64,000 nucleotides of DNA from assembly GCA_964577115.1 (NCBI GenBank), contig CAZNXJ010000014.1, positions 1 to 64,000 on the forward strand, read 5' to 3'. The position numbers and the translations under genes were made by a program. The number at the start of each line of letters is the position of its first letter. Position 1 is the first letter of the stretch. The notes under the pieces were generated by a model. That model was given only the letters and a program-made list of their open reading frames with translations, was not told the DNA's origin and did no database searches. Source of the DNA: CAZNXJ01 sp964577115. Its GTDB lineage: Bacteria; Planctomycetota; Planctomycetia; Pirellulales; Pirellulaceae. Shown piece by piece: positions 1-9,549 of this stretch.

Positions 1-2004
1 TTTCTTACCCAATCGCCGCCGCGCATCACGCGTCGCAGCCGCATTGATCATTGGCTGCTGCTCCTATTGCGAGCAGCCATCGTGACGCTGCTGGTGCTCG
101 CGTTTACACGGCCGTTCCTGCGCGAGTCGTCACAGCTGACGACCTCCGCGCCACATGGAAGGCGCATGGTTGTACTACTGGATACCAGCGCCAGCATGCG
201 CCGCGACAATCTCTGGACGCAGGCGATTTCGCGAGTGGAAGAGATTGTCGAGCAGGCGGGGCCGCGCGACGAGGTGGCGATCTTTGCCTTCGACGATCAG
301 CTCCGACCCGTGGTGGATTTTTCGAACGACGACGAGTCGGCCATTCGGCGGACGCCGGCTGCCGTGCGTAAGCAGCTCGACCAACTCGCACCGAGCTGGG
401 GCGGAACGAAGCTCGGCGAAGCGCTCGCGACCGCCGCTGAGCGGCTTGTCGAACGCAACGATCGGCGGCAGTCGGACGCGGCGCTACAGATCTATGTGGT
501 CGGCGATCTCCAGCAAGGTGCGGATCTGGATGCACTCCAGGCTTATGACTGGCCGGCACAAGTCGCCGTCGAACTGCTGCCGCTCGAACCAGGCAAGCCG
601 GGCAATGCATCGCTACAGCTGATCGCCGAGGCCGAGGGGCACGCATTGCCCGATGAGGTGCGCGTGCTCGTCAGCAACGAACCGGATGCAGCCCACGAAC
701 AGTTTGAACTCGCATGGCTCACGCCCGATGGCACACCTACCGGCCGCCCGGTACGCACGTATGTGCCACCCGGGCAATCGCGGACCGTACGCATGCGCCG
801 ACCGACCGCGGAGCAAGTCACCGCGATCCAGTTAACGGGCGATCAGCAGCCGTTCGACAATCGGATCTACCTGGCACCGTACGAACGACCGGCAGTTCGC
901 GTGCTGTACGCCGGCAGCGACGCGCCGGATGATCCCCAAGGCGTTGTGTATTTTCTCGAGCTGGCACTCAGCGGAAATCCGAACTGGGATAGCGAGCTTG
1001 TGACGGTCAGCGATGAAGCGAGCCTGCGCGAGTCGCTAACGAATTCGGCACTCGTCGTTACCTCAGGTCAATGGAGCAGCGAGGTCGCCGAGGTCCTGCG
1101 GCGGTATGCCGAACAAGGCGGAAGTGTGCTCGTTGCGCTTTCCGACGACTCGCCGCCGGAGTCGCTGCGTACGCTGCTCGCTGACGATCAATGGCACTGG
1201 GAAGAAGCGACCCAGTCTGATTATGCGATGCTCGCCGACATCGACTTCAATCATGCGATCTTCGCCCCGCTCGCCGACCCGCAATACAGCGACTTTACGA
1301 AAGTTCGCTTTTGGAAGTGGCGGAACCTGACGTGGGCGCCCCACGCCGAACTGAAGGTGCTCGCTCGCTTCGACGACGGCCGGCCGGCGCTTGTCGAACA
1401 GACGGTAGGTGAAGGACGCGTTTTCGTTTTGGCCAGCACATGGCGGCCGGCGGATAGCCAGCTGGCGCTGTCGAGCAAGTTCGTTCCCCTGATTGGCGGA
1501 GTCCTTCGGAGTGCGGGCATTCAGCCTGCGAACGATGTTCGGCTGACGGTGGGGCAGCCGTTGCCGCTGGAGGCCAGCGCGGCGTCGCCAGGTATCGTGT
1601 GGGGGCCGGAGGGCGAGCGGTTTGAGTTGCCCGCGGGCGCCGATCGCTTTGAGGCGACGCGGAAGCCGGGCGTTTATCGTCGCGAGGGAGAGGGCGGCGA
1701 GCAGGTGTTCGCGGTGAATCTTGACCCCGCCGAAAGCCGTACCGCGCCGCTCGATCCCACGCGATTGGAACAGTACGCCATTCGATTGGGAACGCAGCCC
1801 GACGAGCAAGCGGAACGCGAGCGGCAGCGGCAGCTTCACGACCAGGAGCTTGAAAGCCGCCAGCAGATCTGGCGGTGGATGATTGCCGCCGGGCTCGGCT
1901 GCATGGTGCTCGAAACACTGCTCGCCGGCCGTGCGGCACGCGCTTCGCAATCCGCGCCGCTCCGTGAGCCCATGACTGTACGCGAAAAGGAGGTGGCAGC
2001 GTGA
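1..2004 (+). CDS. BatA-like membrane protein with VWA domain (5' end outside window)
   Basis: The frame is open from the first base, so the start lies to the left; an internal TTG at 67 is not a credible start. The visible N-terminus has a 'TRRSRIDHWLLLLLRAA' region followed by a hydrophobic segment ending 'LAFTRPFL'. That is the end of the double-anchor domain found at the start of BatA-type aerotolerance proteins. A von Willebrand A domain follows, with the metal-site motif DTSAS starting at visible residue 61. A second transmembrane segment lies near the C-terminus ('IWRWMIAAGLGCMVLETLLAG'-like). The protein is membrane anchored with a large extracytoplasmic part. In planctomycetes such genes usually follow moxR and DUF58 genes, which would lie left of the window (inference). 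The next gene overlaps the stop codon by 4 bp, so co-translation is likely. Confidence 0.85.
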   Translation, partial: FLTQSPPRITRRSRIDHWLLLLLRAAIVTLLVLAFTRPFLRESSQLTTSAPHGRRMVVLLDTSASMRRDNLWTQAISRVEEIVEQAGPRDEVAIFAFDDQLRPVVDFSNDDESAIRRTPAAVRKQLDQLAPSWGGTKLGEALATAAERLVERNDRRQSDAALQIYVVGDLQQGADLDALQAYDWPAQVAVELLPLEPGKPGNASLQLIAEAEGHALPDEVRVLVSNEPDAAHEQFELAWLTPDGTPTGRPVRTYVPPGQSRTVRMRRPTAEQVTAIQLTGDQQPFDNRIYLAPYERPAVRVLYAGSDAPDDPQGVVYFLELALSGNPNWDSELVTVSDEASLRESLTNSALVVTSGQWSSEVAEVLRRYAEQGGSVLVALSDDSPPESLRTLLADDQWHWEEATQSDYAMLADIDFNHAIFAPLADPQYSDFTKVRFWKWRNLTWAPHAELKVLARFDDGRPALVEQTVGEGRVFVLASTWRPADSQLALSSKFVPLIGGVLRSAGIQPANDVRLTVGQPLPLEASAASPGIVWGPEGERFELPAGADRFEATRKPGVYRREGEGGEQVFAVNLDPAESRTAPLDPTRLEQYAIRLGTQPDEQAERERQRQLHDQELESRQQIWRWMIAAGLGCMVLETLLAGRAARASQSAPLREPMTVREKEVAA

Positions 2005-5000
2005 CCGATCTTCGCATCGAACGAATTTTGCGCGGCGTCCAGGCACGCGTCCGCGCGTTCCGCTTCAGCCTCATGCTGACCACGCTCGCACTTCTGATTG
2101 CTGTCGTCGGAACTCTGTTTTTGTGGATGACGCCGGAGAGCCGTGGAGGGCTAGACGGGGCGTCGTGGCTGCTGATCTTCGCCATGCTCGTCGCATTGGT
2201 CATCAGTATCGTTTACAGCTACCTATCGACTCGTGATACACGGCGCATCGCCGAATCCGTCGAGGCCAACTACCCCGATCTGGACGCGCGGCTGCTGACA
2301 TCGCTGCAGCTCGAACCGGAACCAACGACCGGCCAGTACCCCTATCTCGAACGGCGAGTGCTGCGCGAGACACTGCGTCACGATTTGATTCATCCGTGGC
2401 GGCAGATCATTCCGACGTCGCGCTTGCTGCTCGCGCACGTGACATGCCTCGCCTCGATTTTCGGCGTGCTAACGCTCGCCAGTTTGCTAGGACGCTGGGA
2501 CGTTATCGAGCGGGAAACGCTGCTGTCGCTGGTCACCGAGCGGCCGAGCATGGCGCCGGGAGACGTGCAGATTGAACCGGGGAATGTCGAAGTGGAACGC
2601 GGTTCGAGTGTGCTGGTGACCGCGAGGTTTGCCGAATCGGTTCCGGCTGAGGTCCAGCTGTGGGCACGCTACGAGGACGGGCGGGAGGAAACGATCGAGA
2701 TGCGCAAGAGCCTCGACGACCCGCTCTTCGGCGCCCGCCTCGCCTCTCTCGACGGGCCCGCCGTCTATGGCGTCCGCTACGCGGGGCAGCAATCGGACGA
2801 GTACCGGATCGACGTGTTTGAGTATCCGCGGCTTGACCAGGCCGATGTGCAGCTCGTCTTCCCGAGCTACACCGGGCTCGCACCGCGGCAGATCGCCGAC
2901 GTGCGGCGCGTTACCGCCGTCGAAGGCACAGAGATGACAGTAATCTGTCATGTCAATAAGCCGCTGGTGAAGGCGCGGCTTGTTCCCAAGGAGGGAGAGC
3001 CGATCGAGCTACAGGCAGAGGAAGCGGATTCTCCGCAGTACAAGACGGTCGTGCGGCTCGAGAAGTCGGCGAGTTATCGTGTCGAGCTCACGGATGCCGA
3101 CGGGCGCCAAAACCCCGAGCCTCGGCCGCAGCTTGTCGTGACAGTGACCGAGAACCGTCCGCCGGAATTGAAGTTCGCCGCTCCTGGACGTGACACGCGC
3201 GTCTCGCCGCTTGAAGAGCTGCGGCTCGCCGGAACGGTCCAGGATGATTTTGGCATCCTGCGCTACGGCCTCAGTTACCAGGTGGCAGGTAAGGAGGAAC
3301 AGGAAATCGGGCTTTCGGCGGACGGTAACGCGGTTGAGCAGCAATTCGAGCACGTGCTCGACTTCGAAGCGCTCGAAGCACAGCCCGATCAGCTTGTGGC
3401 CTATCACCTCTGGGCGGAAGACGCCGGGCCGGATGGCGAGCCGCGGCGCACGTTCAGTGACATGTATTTCGCCGAAGTGCGTCACTTCGAAGAAATTTTC
3501 CGGCAGGGGCAAATGTCGGCTGGCAGCGATCAGCCGCCGGGCGGCGGCGGAGCCGGCGGCGGGCAGCAGCAAATGGAGCAGCTCGGCGAACTGCAAAAGC
3601 AAATCATTAACGGTACGTGGACGTTGATGCGCCGCGAGCGAGCAAGCGCTCCGTCGGAAGCTTACCAATCCGACGTGACCGTGCTCCTTGAGTCCCAGCA
3701 ATCGGCCATCCAACAGTTGGACGCGCTGGCGCAGCAGCTGCAAGATCCGCAGTCGCTCGCCTTTGTCGATGAAGGCCGCACCGCCATGCAGCGCGCGGTG
3801 GAAGCGCTGGAGAAAGCGGCCGCGCCCCAGGTCGATCGATTGCCGGAAGCACTCACGGCCGAGCAGGCAGCGTATCAGGCATTGCTGCAACTGCGAGCGC
3901 GCGAGCACGAAGTCGTTCGAGGCAATCCACAATCGTCGGCGTCCGGGTCGGGCGGTGGTGGTTCGAGCCTCTCGCAGCAACAGCTCCAGCAGCTTGAACT
4001 CCGCGACGACGAAAACCGCTACGAAACCGAACGCACGGCTCAACCGACGGAAGATCCCGCTCAGCGCGAAGTGCGCCAGGCACTTAGCCGACTGCGCGAA
4101 CTGGCTCGACGCCAGGAAGACCTGAACGAACAAGTCAAGCAGCTCGAGTCGGCCCTACAGCAGGCGCGCACCGAGGAGGAACGTCGCGAGCTGGAACGGC
4201 AACTAAAGCGTTTACGCGAGGAGCAGCAGGAGATTTTGCGCGATACGGAAGAGCTCGAACAACGCATGCAGCAACCCGAGAATCAACAGCGCATGCGGCA
4301 GCAGCAAGAGCAACTTTCGCGCACACGTGAAAATGTGCGGCAGGCTTCGGAAGCGCTCGAAGAAGGCCAACTCTCGCAGGCCATCAATTCGGGGACACGT
4401 GCCCAGCGCGAACTCGAACAGATGCAGGAAGAACTGCGACGCCAGGCGTCGAGCCAGTTCGAACAGGAAATGCGCGAGATGCGCGATCGGGCCCGGCAAC
4501 TGGCCAACAACCAGCAGGAGCTTGTCGAGCAGCTCGATCGCCTTGAAGAACAGGAAACACGATCGCTGCGTGATTCCAGCGAGCGTGAGAAGGCGGTCGA
4601 AAGTCTTGAGCAGCAGTCGCGCGAGCTCCAGCAATTGCTCGATGCCATGCAGGAAGTCGTACAGCAGGCCGAAGAGTCGGAACCGCTATTGTCCAGCCGC
4701 TTGTATGACGCGTACCGGCAGACCTTGCAGGACCGGCCGGACGAAGCACTGCGCGAGGCGGCTGAGTGGGTCGAGCGTGGGATCAGTGAGGAGGCCGTCC
4801 GCCCGGCGCAGGCCGCACAACAAGGCCTCGATCGGCTCGCCGAAGCAGTCGAACGCGCGGCCGAAGGCGTGCTTGGCGACGAAACCGAAGCCCTGCGACG
4901 CGCTCGCGAGGAACTGGAACGGCTCGCCGATCAGCTTGCCGAAGAAATCGAGCGGTCCAACCCGCAGGCCGACGAGCGTGACGAAGCGGACGAAACGGAC

Positions 5001-5945
5001 GAATCGAGCGGCGAACGCGCGGAGGGACGCTCCGGCCGTGCGAGTGACGCTCGCGACCCGAACGATGAGCCTACAAGTGGTTCGGGTGAGCCGGCCGACA
5101 ACGATGCAGCAGCGCGCGAGGGGCAAGGCGAGCCGTCGCCATCCTCCGAGCGTGACCCGATGCGGGCGGAGCAAGGCGAGGGTGGCCGCTCGGGCCGCGC
5201 GCCGAACTCGCAGAGCCCGCCGAACACTTCCGGCGGCGAACAAAGCGAACCCACGGAAAGTGAACCGAGGGGAGGCGAGCCCATGGAAGGCGAACCGATG
5301 GAGGACGGGCAGCCGGCGAGCGGGCAGGAAGGCAACGCGCAGGCGGGCGAAGCGCAGGAAGGCGAGCCGTCCAATACGGGGCAAGGCCGTCGCTCGAGCA
5401 GTGAGAATCCAATGAACACTCAGGCGGGCGGCAGTGAGAACCAGGCCGGCGGCCGGCCAGGAGACGCCGAATCAGGCCAGGCGAATGGGGATTCGGACCC
5501 AGCGCGGCGGCGCGGTGCCCCGGGCGGAGGTGTTTCGGGAGGCGGCGGCGTAGATCGGCTCGGCGGGCTCGCTGAACTACTCGAGCGGGCCGAAGGCCAG
5601 TTCGCTCCGCTGACCGGCGATGATTTCCTGGAATGGTCCGATCGCCTGCGCGACGTCGAGGAGATGCTCGATGACAGCGAGCTGCGTGCGGAAGCCGCGC
5701 GCATCCGCGACCGTGCTCGCGATATTCGCATGGAATACAAGCGGCACTCAAAGGAACCCAATTGGGAGCTCGTTCAGGACCAGATCGCTCGGCCGCTCGT
5801 GCAGCTGCGCGACCGCGTAGCCGAGCAGCTCCGCCAGCGCGAAGGTTCCGATGAACTGGCACCGATTGATCGTGATCCGGTCCCGCCGCAATACGCCGAA
5901 CAGGTGCAGCGCTATTACGAAAAGTTGGGGAGCGGTCGCGAATGA
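2001..5945 (+). CDS. Large DUF4175-like membrane protein with long coiled coil
   Basis: 1314 residues from a GTG start that overlaps the upstream stop (GTGA). A perfect Shine-Dalgarno, AAAGGAGGT at 1986-1994, decides the start. Hydrophobic segments lie near residues 25-45, 55-75 and about 135-160. An extracytoplasmic beta-rich region follows to about residue 490. A very long Gln/Glu/Arg-rich helical region (about 520-990) is strongly predicted coiled coil by eye. A low-complexity Gly/Glu/Ser/Asn/Pro-rich stretch (about 990-1165) and a last helical domain finish the protein. The order resembles the DUF4175 proteins that sit in planctomycete VWA operons. The function is unknown; its place between two VWA proteins suggests a structural partner in the same envelope complex. 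It overlaps the following gene by 4 bp (ATGA). Confidence 0.8.
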   Translation: MTDLRIERILRGVQARVRAFRFSLMLTTLALLIAVVGTLFLWMTPESRGGLDGASWLLIFAMLVALVISIVYSYLSTRDTRRIAESVEANYPDLDARLLTSLQLEPEPTTGQYPYLERRVLRETLRHDLIHPWRQIIPTSRLLLAHVTCLASIFGVLTLASLLGRWDVIERETLLSLVTERPSMAPGDVQIEPGNVEVERGSSVLVTARFAESVPAEVQLWARYEDGREETIEMRKSLDDPLFGARLASLDGPAVYGVRYAGQQSDEYRIDVFEYPRLDQADVQLVFPSYTGLAPRQIADVRRVTAVEGTEMTVICHVNKPLVKARLVPKEGEPIELQAEEADSPQYKTVVRLEKSASYRVELTDADGRQNPEPRPQLVVTVTENRPPELKFAAPGRDTRVSPLEELRLAGTVQDDFGILRYGLSYQVAGKEEQEIGLSADGNAVEQQFEHVLDFEALEAQPDQLVAYHLWAEDAGPDGEPRRTFSDMYFAEVRHFEEIFRQGQMSAGSDQPPGGGGAGGGQQQMEQLGELQKQIINGTWTLMRRERASAPSEAYQSDVTVLLESQQSAIQQLDALAQQLQDPQSLAFVDEGRTAMQRAVEALEKAAAPQVDRLPEALTAEQAAYQALLQLRAREHEVVRGNPQSSASGSGGGGSSLSQQQLQQLELRDDENRYETERTAQPTEDPAQREVRQALSRLRELARRQEDLNEQVKQLESALQQARTEEERRELERQLKRLREEQQEILRDTEELEQRMQQPENQQRMRQQQEQLSRTRENVRQASEALEEGQLSQAINSGTRAQRELEQMQEELRRQASSQFEQEMREMRDRARQLANNQQELVEQLDRLEEQETRSLRDSSEREKAVESLEQQSRELQQLLDAMQEVVQQAEESEPLLSSRLYDAYRQTLQDRPDEALREAAEWVERGISEEAVRPAQAAQQGLDRLAEAVERAAEGVLGDETEALRRAREELERLADQLAEEIERSNPQADERDEADETDESSGERAEGRSGRASDARDPNDEPTSGSGEPADNDAAAREGQGEPSPSSERDPMRAEQGEGGRSGRAPNSQSPPNTSGGEQSEPTESEPRGGEPMEGEPMEDGQPASGQEGNAQAGEAQEGEPSNTGQGRRSSSENPMNTQAGGSENQAGGRPGDAESGQANGDSDPARRRGAPGGGVSGGGGVDRLGGLAELLERAEGQFAPLTGDDFLEWSDRLRDVEEMLDDSELRAEAARIRDRARDIRMEYKRHSKEPNWELVQDQIARPLVQLRDRVAEQLRQREGSDELAPIDRDPVPPQYAEQVQRYYEKLGSGRE

Positions 5946-8320
5946 TGGGAGCACTCCTATTCGGCGAGCTCGTTTGGGGATCGCCCGAGTGGCTGTATCC
6001 CGGCCTCGCGCTGCTTGCCCTCGGCACCGTGGTGCTGCTCTGGGCCTATCGGAGTACGGCGCGCGGCGGGCTACTACGAGGTCTAGCACCGGGGCTCAAG
6101 TTTCTTGCCCTCGCAGGCACCGCCGTGATTCTGCTCGAACCCCTGCTCTATGGAACACGGCCGCGGCCCGGTGCAAACTTGTTCCTCGTGCTCGTCGACA
6201 ACAGCGCAAGTCTTCAGATACACGATCCCGGAGCGAGCTCGTCGCGCGGCGAGCAACTCGCACCGATCCTGAAGCAGGACGCGGCTTGGCAGGTGCGGCT
6301 AGGGCAGGATTTTGACGTGCGGCGGTACGCGTTCGATTCGCGGCTGCGCGCGGTAACGGATTTTGACCAGCTCAAGTTTGACGGGCCGGCATCGAGAATT
6401 GGCGAGGCGCTGCGCACGGTGCAGCAACGTTTCGAGTCGCGGCCGGTGGCCGGTATCTTGCTCGTCACCGACGGCAATCCTACCGATGCCTTTCCTGAAG
6501 CGTTTACGGAAGGGCATCCCCCGATCTATCCGGTTGTCGTTGGTGCCGCGTCGGGGCCGCGCGATCTGCGCATCGAGCGCGTGGTGACGAGCCAGGCGAA
6601 TTTTCGAGCAGCCCCGGTGACGGTCACGGCCATGATTGGCAGCGACCGCATGGAGGGCGAAGCGATCGTCGTCGAGTTGCTATCGGAGTCGGGTGAGGTG
6701 CTCGAGAAGCGTTCCCTCTCGGCCAATGATCGCCAGGCGATTCCGGTTAGCTTTCGCACGCGTCCTGCGGCACCAGGGCTCGCGTTCTATGAGGTGCGCG
6801 CGTATCTCGCCGCTGCGCCGCTTGAGGATGCTAAGAAGGCAGCGAGCACCGAAGCGACGCTGGCGAACAATCATCGTCTGACGATGATCGATCTCGGCGA
6901 GGGGCCCTATCGGGTCCTGTATGTCGGCGGTCGGCCGAATTGGGAATTCAAGTTCTTGCGCCGGGCCCTTGAGACGGATCCAGAAATTCAGATGACCGCG
7001 CTCGTCCGCATTGCCAAGCGCGAACCGAAGTTTGATTTTCGTGGCCGAGCGGGAGAGTCGAGCAACCCGTTGTTTAAAGGCTTCGACAACCAAGATCCCG
7101 AAGAGGTCGAGCAGTATGACCAGCCGGTGCTCTTGCGGCTGAATGTCGAGAACGCCGAACAACTGCGCACCGGTTTCCCGCAATCCGCCGAGGAACTCTA
7201 CGCCTACGACGCGATCGTGCTCGATGACCTCGAAGCGGAATTCTTTACGGGCGATCAGATGTCGCTCGTGCAGCGATTTGTCAGCCAGCGTGGCGGCGGC
7301 CTGATGATGCTCGGCGGGCAAGAGTCCTTTATCGACGGAGGCTACCACCGCACGCCGATCGGCGACTTGCTGCCCGTCTATGTGGCGCCAGTTCGAACAG
7401 AGACGGCGAAGCCCGAAAGGATCGCGCCCGGCCGTTGGCGGCTCGAACTGACGCGCGAGGGCGTGCTTCAGCCATGGGTTCGCGTGCGCGAGACGCTCGA
7501 AGAGGAAGAGCAGCGATTGGCGTCCATGCCGGCACAGAAGACGGTCAACGCGGTCAGCGGACTCAAGCCCGGAGCGACCGTGCTGCTGAACGCGAAGTCC
7601 GCCGGCCACGAGCCGCGGCCGGCGCTTGTCGCGCAGAACTTTGGCCGCGGCCGCACCGCGGCGCTGCTGGTCGCCGACCTATGGCGCTGGGGACTGGCGC
7701 GCCAGCACGATGCTCGCTACGACGACTTCGATCATCAATGGCAGCAGATGATACGCTGGTTGGTGGCGGATGTGCCGCGGCGCGTGATGGTGGATGTGGA
7801 GGGCGCAAACGAGCCGGGGCAGCCCATCGAAATACGCGTCCGTGTCCGAGACGAGGTGTACCAGCCGCTCGACAACGCGCATGTGGAACTGAACGTCCAT
7901 ACGCCCGACGAGCAACATATTCCGCTGACGGCTCACCCAAGCGCCGAAGCAGCGGGGCTCTACGTCGCGACGTTTGTCGCGCGGGATGCGGGGCGCTATC
8001 GGGCCGACATTCAAGTAACCGGGCCGTCGGGAGAAGAGTTTCCAAAACGCACGACGGGTTGGGTGGCTGAGCCCAGCGCACAGGAGTTTGCTTCGCTGAC
8101 GCCGAACCGCGAGCAGCTGCGCCGGATCGCCGAAGCGAGCGGAGGCGAGTTGGTCGAAATGGACGAGCTGGATCAGTTCGCGCGCTCGCTGGCCAGCCGC
8201 AAGGTACCTGTTGTGGAACCGTGGATCTCGCCCCTGTGGCATCGCTGGCCCGTGCTCGGATTGGTGCTCTGCTGCCTGGTTGGCGAGTGGGCATTACGGC
8301 GCTGGCGCGGACTTCCGTGA
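5942..8320 (+). CDS. Membrane VWA protein with glutamine-amidotransferase-like domain
   Basis: 792 residues, with an ATG start overlapping the previous stop. Two hydrophobic segments near the N-terminus (about residues 15-60) are followed by a VWA-like region with the motif DNSAS beginning at residue 86. A class I glutamine-amidotransferase-like fold follows, in which 'RVLYVGGRPNWEFKFLRRAL' opens the domain and 'GGGLMMLGGQESF' is the strand-turn region. The usual catalytic Cys is not evident, so the domain is probably non-enzymatic. A C-terminal transmembrane segment lies near residue 765-785. Planctomycete genomes commonly pair this architecture with BatA and DUF4175 proteins. The gene is the third member of a cotranscribed, overlapping set (seen). 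Its role in the complex is not known. Confidence 0.8.
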   Translation: MMGALLFGELVWGSPEWLYPGLALLALGTVVLLWAYRSTARGGLLRGLAPGLKFLALAGTAVILLEPLLYGTRPRPGANLFLVLVDNSASLQIHDPGASSSRGEQLAPILKQDAAWQVRLGQDFDVRRYAFDSRLRAVTDFDQLKFDGPASRIGEALRTVQQRFESRPVAGILLVTDGNPTDAFPEAFTEGHPPIYPVVVGAASGPRDLRIERVVTSQANFRAAPVTVTAMIGSDRMEGEAIVVELLSESGEVLEKRSLSANDRQAIPVSFRTRPAAPGLAFYEVRAYLAAAPLEDAKKAASTEATLANNHRLTMIDLGEGPYRVLYVGGRPNWEFKFLRRALETDPEIQMTALVRIAKREPKFDFRGRAGESSNPLFKGFDNQDPEEVEQYDQPVLLRLNVENAEQLRTGFPQSAEELYAYDAIVLDDLEAEFFTGDQMSLVQRFVSQRGGGLMMLGGQESFIDGGYHRTPIGDLLPVYVAPVRTETAKPERIAPGRWRLELTREGVLQPWVRVRETLEEEEQRLASMPAQKTVNAVSGLKPGATVLLNAKSAGHEPRPALVAQNFGRGRTAALLVADLWRWGLARQHDARYDDFDHQWQQMIRWLVADVPRRVMVDVEGANEPGQPIEIRVRVRDEVYQPLDNAHVELNVHTPDEQHIPLTAHPSAEAAGLYVATFVARDAGRYRADIQVTGPSGEEFPKRTTGWVAEPSAQEFASLTPNREQLRRIAEASGGELVEMDELDQFARSLASRKVPVVEPWISPLWHRWPVLGLVLCCLVGEWALRRWRGLP

Positions 8321-8435
8321 TGCGTGCAGAGCGAGCGGTAAGTGTCCGTAGCGCGGTCCGGCCAACGCGCATCATGCAATGCACAAGGTGTTGAATTCGG
8401 TCAATTCAGTCCCTACGGTCCAATCGGTGTGCGGG

Positions 8436-9455
8436 ATGACGAATCAGAAGAAATGCTTATACCGTATGCCGGTGGGGATGCGATGCCTGCCGTGGCTCGT
8501 CATTGGTTGGCTGCTTGCCGGCACTCGCGCGCAGGCCGCCACGTTCTTGCTGGTGGTTGTCGGGGCGGGAGGCACCGACGAGTACGCGGCCGAGTTTCAA
8601 CGCTGGGCACAGCAGTGCGCGAGCGCTGCGACGCGCGCGGGTGCCGAAGTAGAGATCGTAGGGCTCGACGAAGACTCGACCGGCACGAGTGACCGTGACC
8701 GAGTGCTCGACATCCTGCGAAAGCGAGCCAATACCGGAACGGATCCGCTGTGGATCGTGCTATTTGGACACGGCACGTTCGATGGTCAGACCGCGAAGTT
8801 CAACTTGCGCGGTCCGGACATTTCGGCTGGCGAATTCGCCGCGGAACTGGGCGGTTCCACGCGGCCGCTCGTCTTTGTGAATTGCAGTTCCGCAAGCGGC
8901 CCGTTTATCAACGCGCTATCAGGGCCGAACCGCGTGATCATCACGGCTACCAAGAGCGGCTTTGAAGTGAACTACGCTCGCTTCGGCGGTTACTTCGCGG
9001 AAGCGCTGGACGATGTAAGCGGAGACTTGGACAAAGACGAGCAGGTCTCGGTGCTCGAAGCGTTCGTCGCTGCGGGAGGACGCGTCGCCGAATTCTACGC
9101 ATCGGAAAACCGGCTTGCGACGGAACACGCGCTGCTCGACGATAACGGCGACGCGCTCGGCACGCCGGCGGATTGGTTTCGCGGAACGCGGGCCACGCAG
9201 TCAGCCGCCGCAGGTCAAGCGATCGATGGCGGACTCGCCAACCGGATGGTGCTTGCGCCTTCCGAGCGCGAACGGCGGCTGTCCGACGAGCAACGGGCGC
9301 GGCGCGACGAACTCGAGCAGAAGTTAGCGGCCCTCCGCGCGAGAAAGTCCGAATTGCCCGAAGGGGAGTATGACGCGCTGCTGGAACCGGTGTTGTTGGA
9401 GATTGCTGAGATCTATGAAAACGCGGAGCGAACACCGAATCGCGCCGCTGAATGA
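8436..9455 (+). CDS. Secreted caspase/legumain-like (C13/C14-fold) protein
   Basis: The frame is open from 8379; the start shown is the ATG at 8436, but ATGs at 8466 and 8478 are alternatives and none has a strong ribosome site. A basic N-terminus and the core 'WLVIGWLLAGTRAQA' form a signal peptide. The mature protein has the two marks of the caspase-hemoglobinase fold: 'VLFGHGTFDG' with the His codon at 8769, and 'VFVNCSSASGPF' with the Cys codon at 8883. A helical, charged C-terminal tail follows. It lies 115 bp after the VWA operon in the same direction, so it may belong to the same unit. Family-level function is an inferred cysteine protease in the periplasm; the substrate is unknown. 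The alternative is an inactive caspase-like fold, but both dyad residues are present. Confidence 0.7.
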   Translation: MTNQKKCLYRMPVGMRCLPWLVIGWLLAGTRAQAATFLLVVVGAGGTDEYAAEFQRWAQQCASAATRAGAEVEIVGLDEDSTGTSDRDRVLDILRKRANTGTDPLWIVLFGHGTFDGQTAKFNLRGPDISAGEFAAELGGSTRPLVFVNCSSASGPFINALSGPNRVIITATKSGFEVNYARFGGYFAEALDDVSGDLDKDEQVSVLEAFVAAGGRVAEFYASENRLATEHALLDDNGDALGTPADWFRGTRATQSAAAGQAIDGGLANRMVLAPSERERRLSDEQRARRDELEQKLAALRARKSELPEGEYDALLEPVLLEIAEIYENAERTPNRAAE

Positions 9456-9549
9456 CGCCGGCGAGTGGGCGGGCCAGTGATCGGGTGTGCGCGATTGTTC
9501 GCGCGCGAATGGGGCGAATGCCTGAACTGCATGAGGCTGCTTCAAAGAG

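Noticed and set aside
1063..2046. Minus-strand frame of 327 codons within the BatA-like gene
   Set aside because: Antisense shadow; the sense frame has the VWA motif and an overlapping operon partner.
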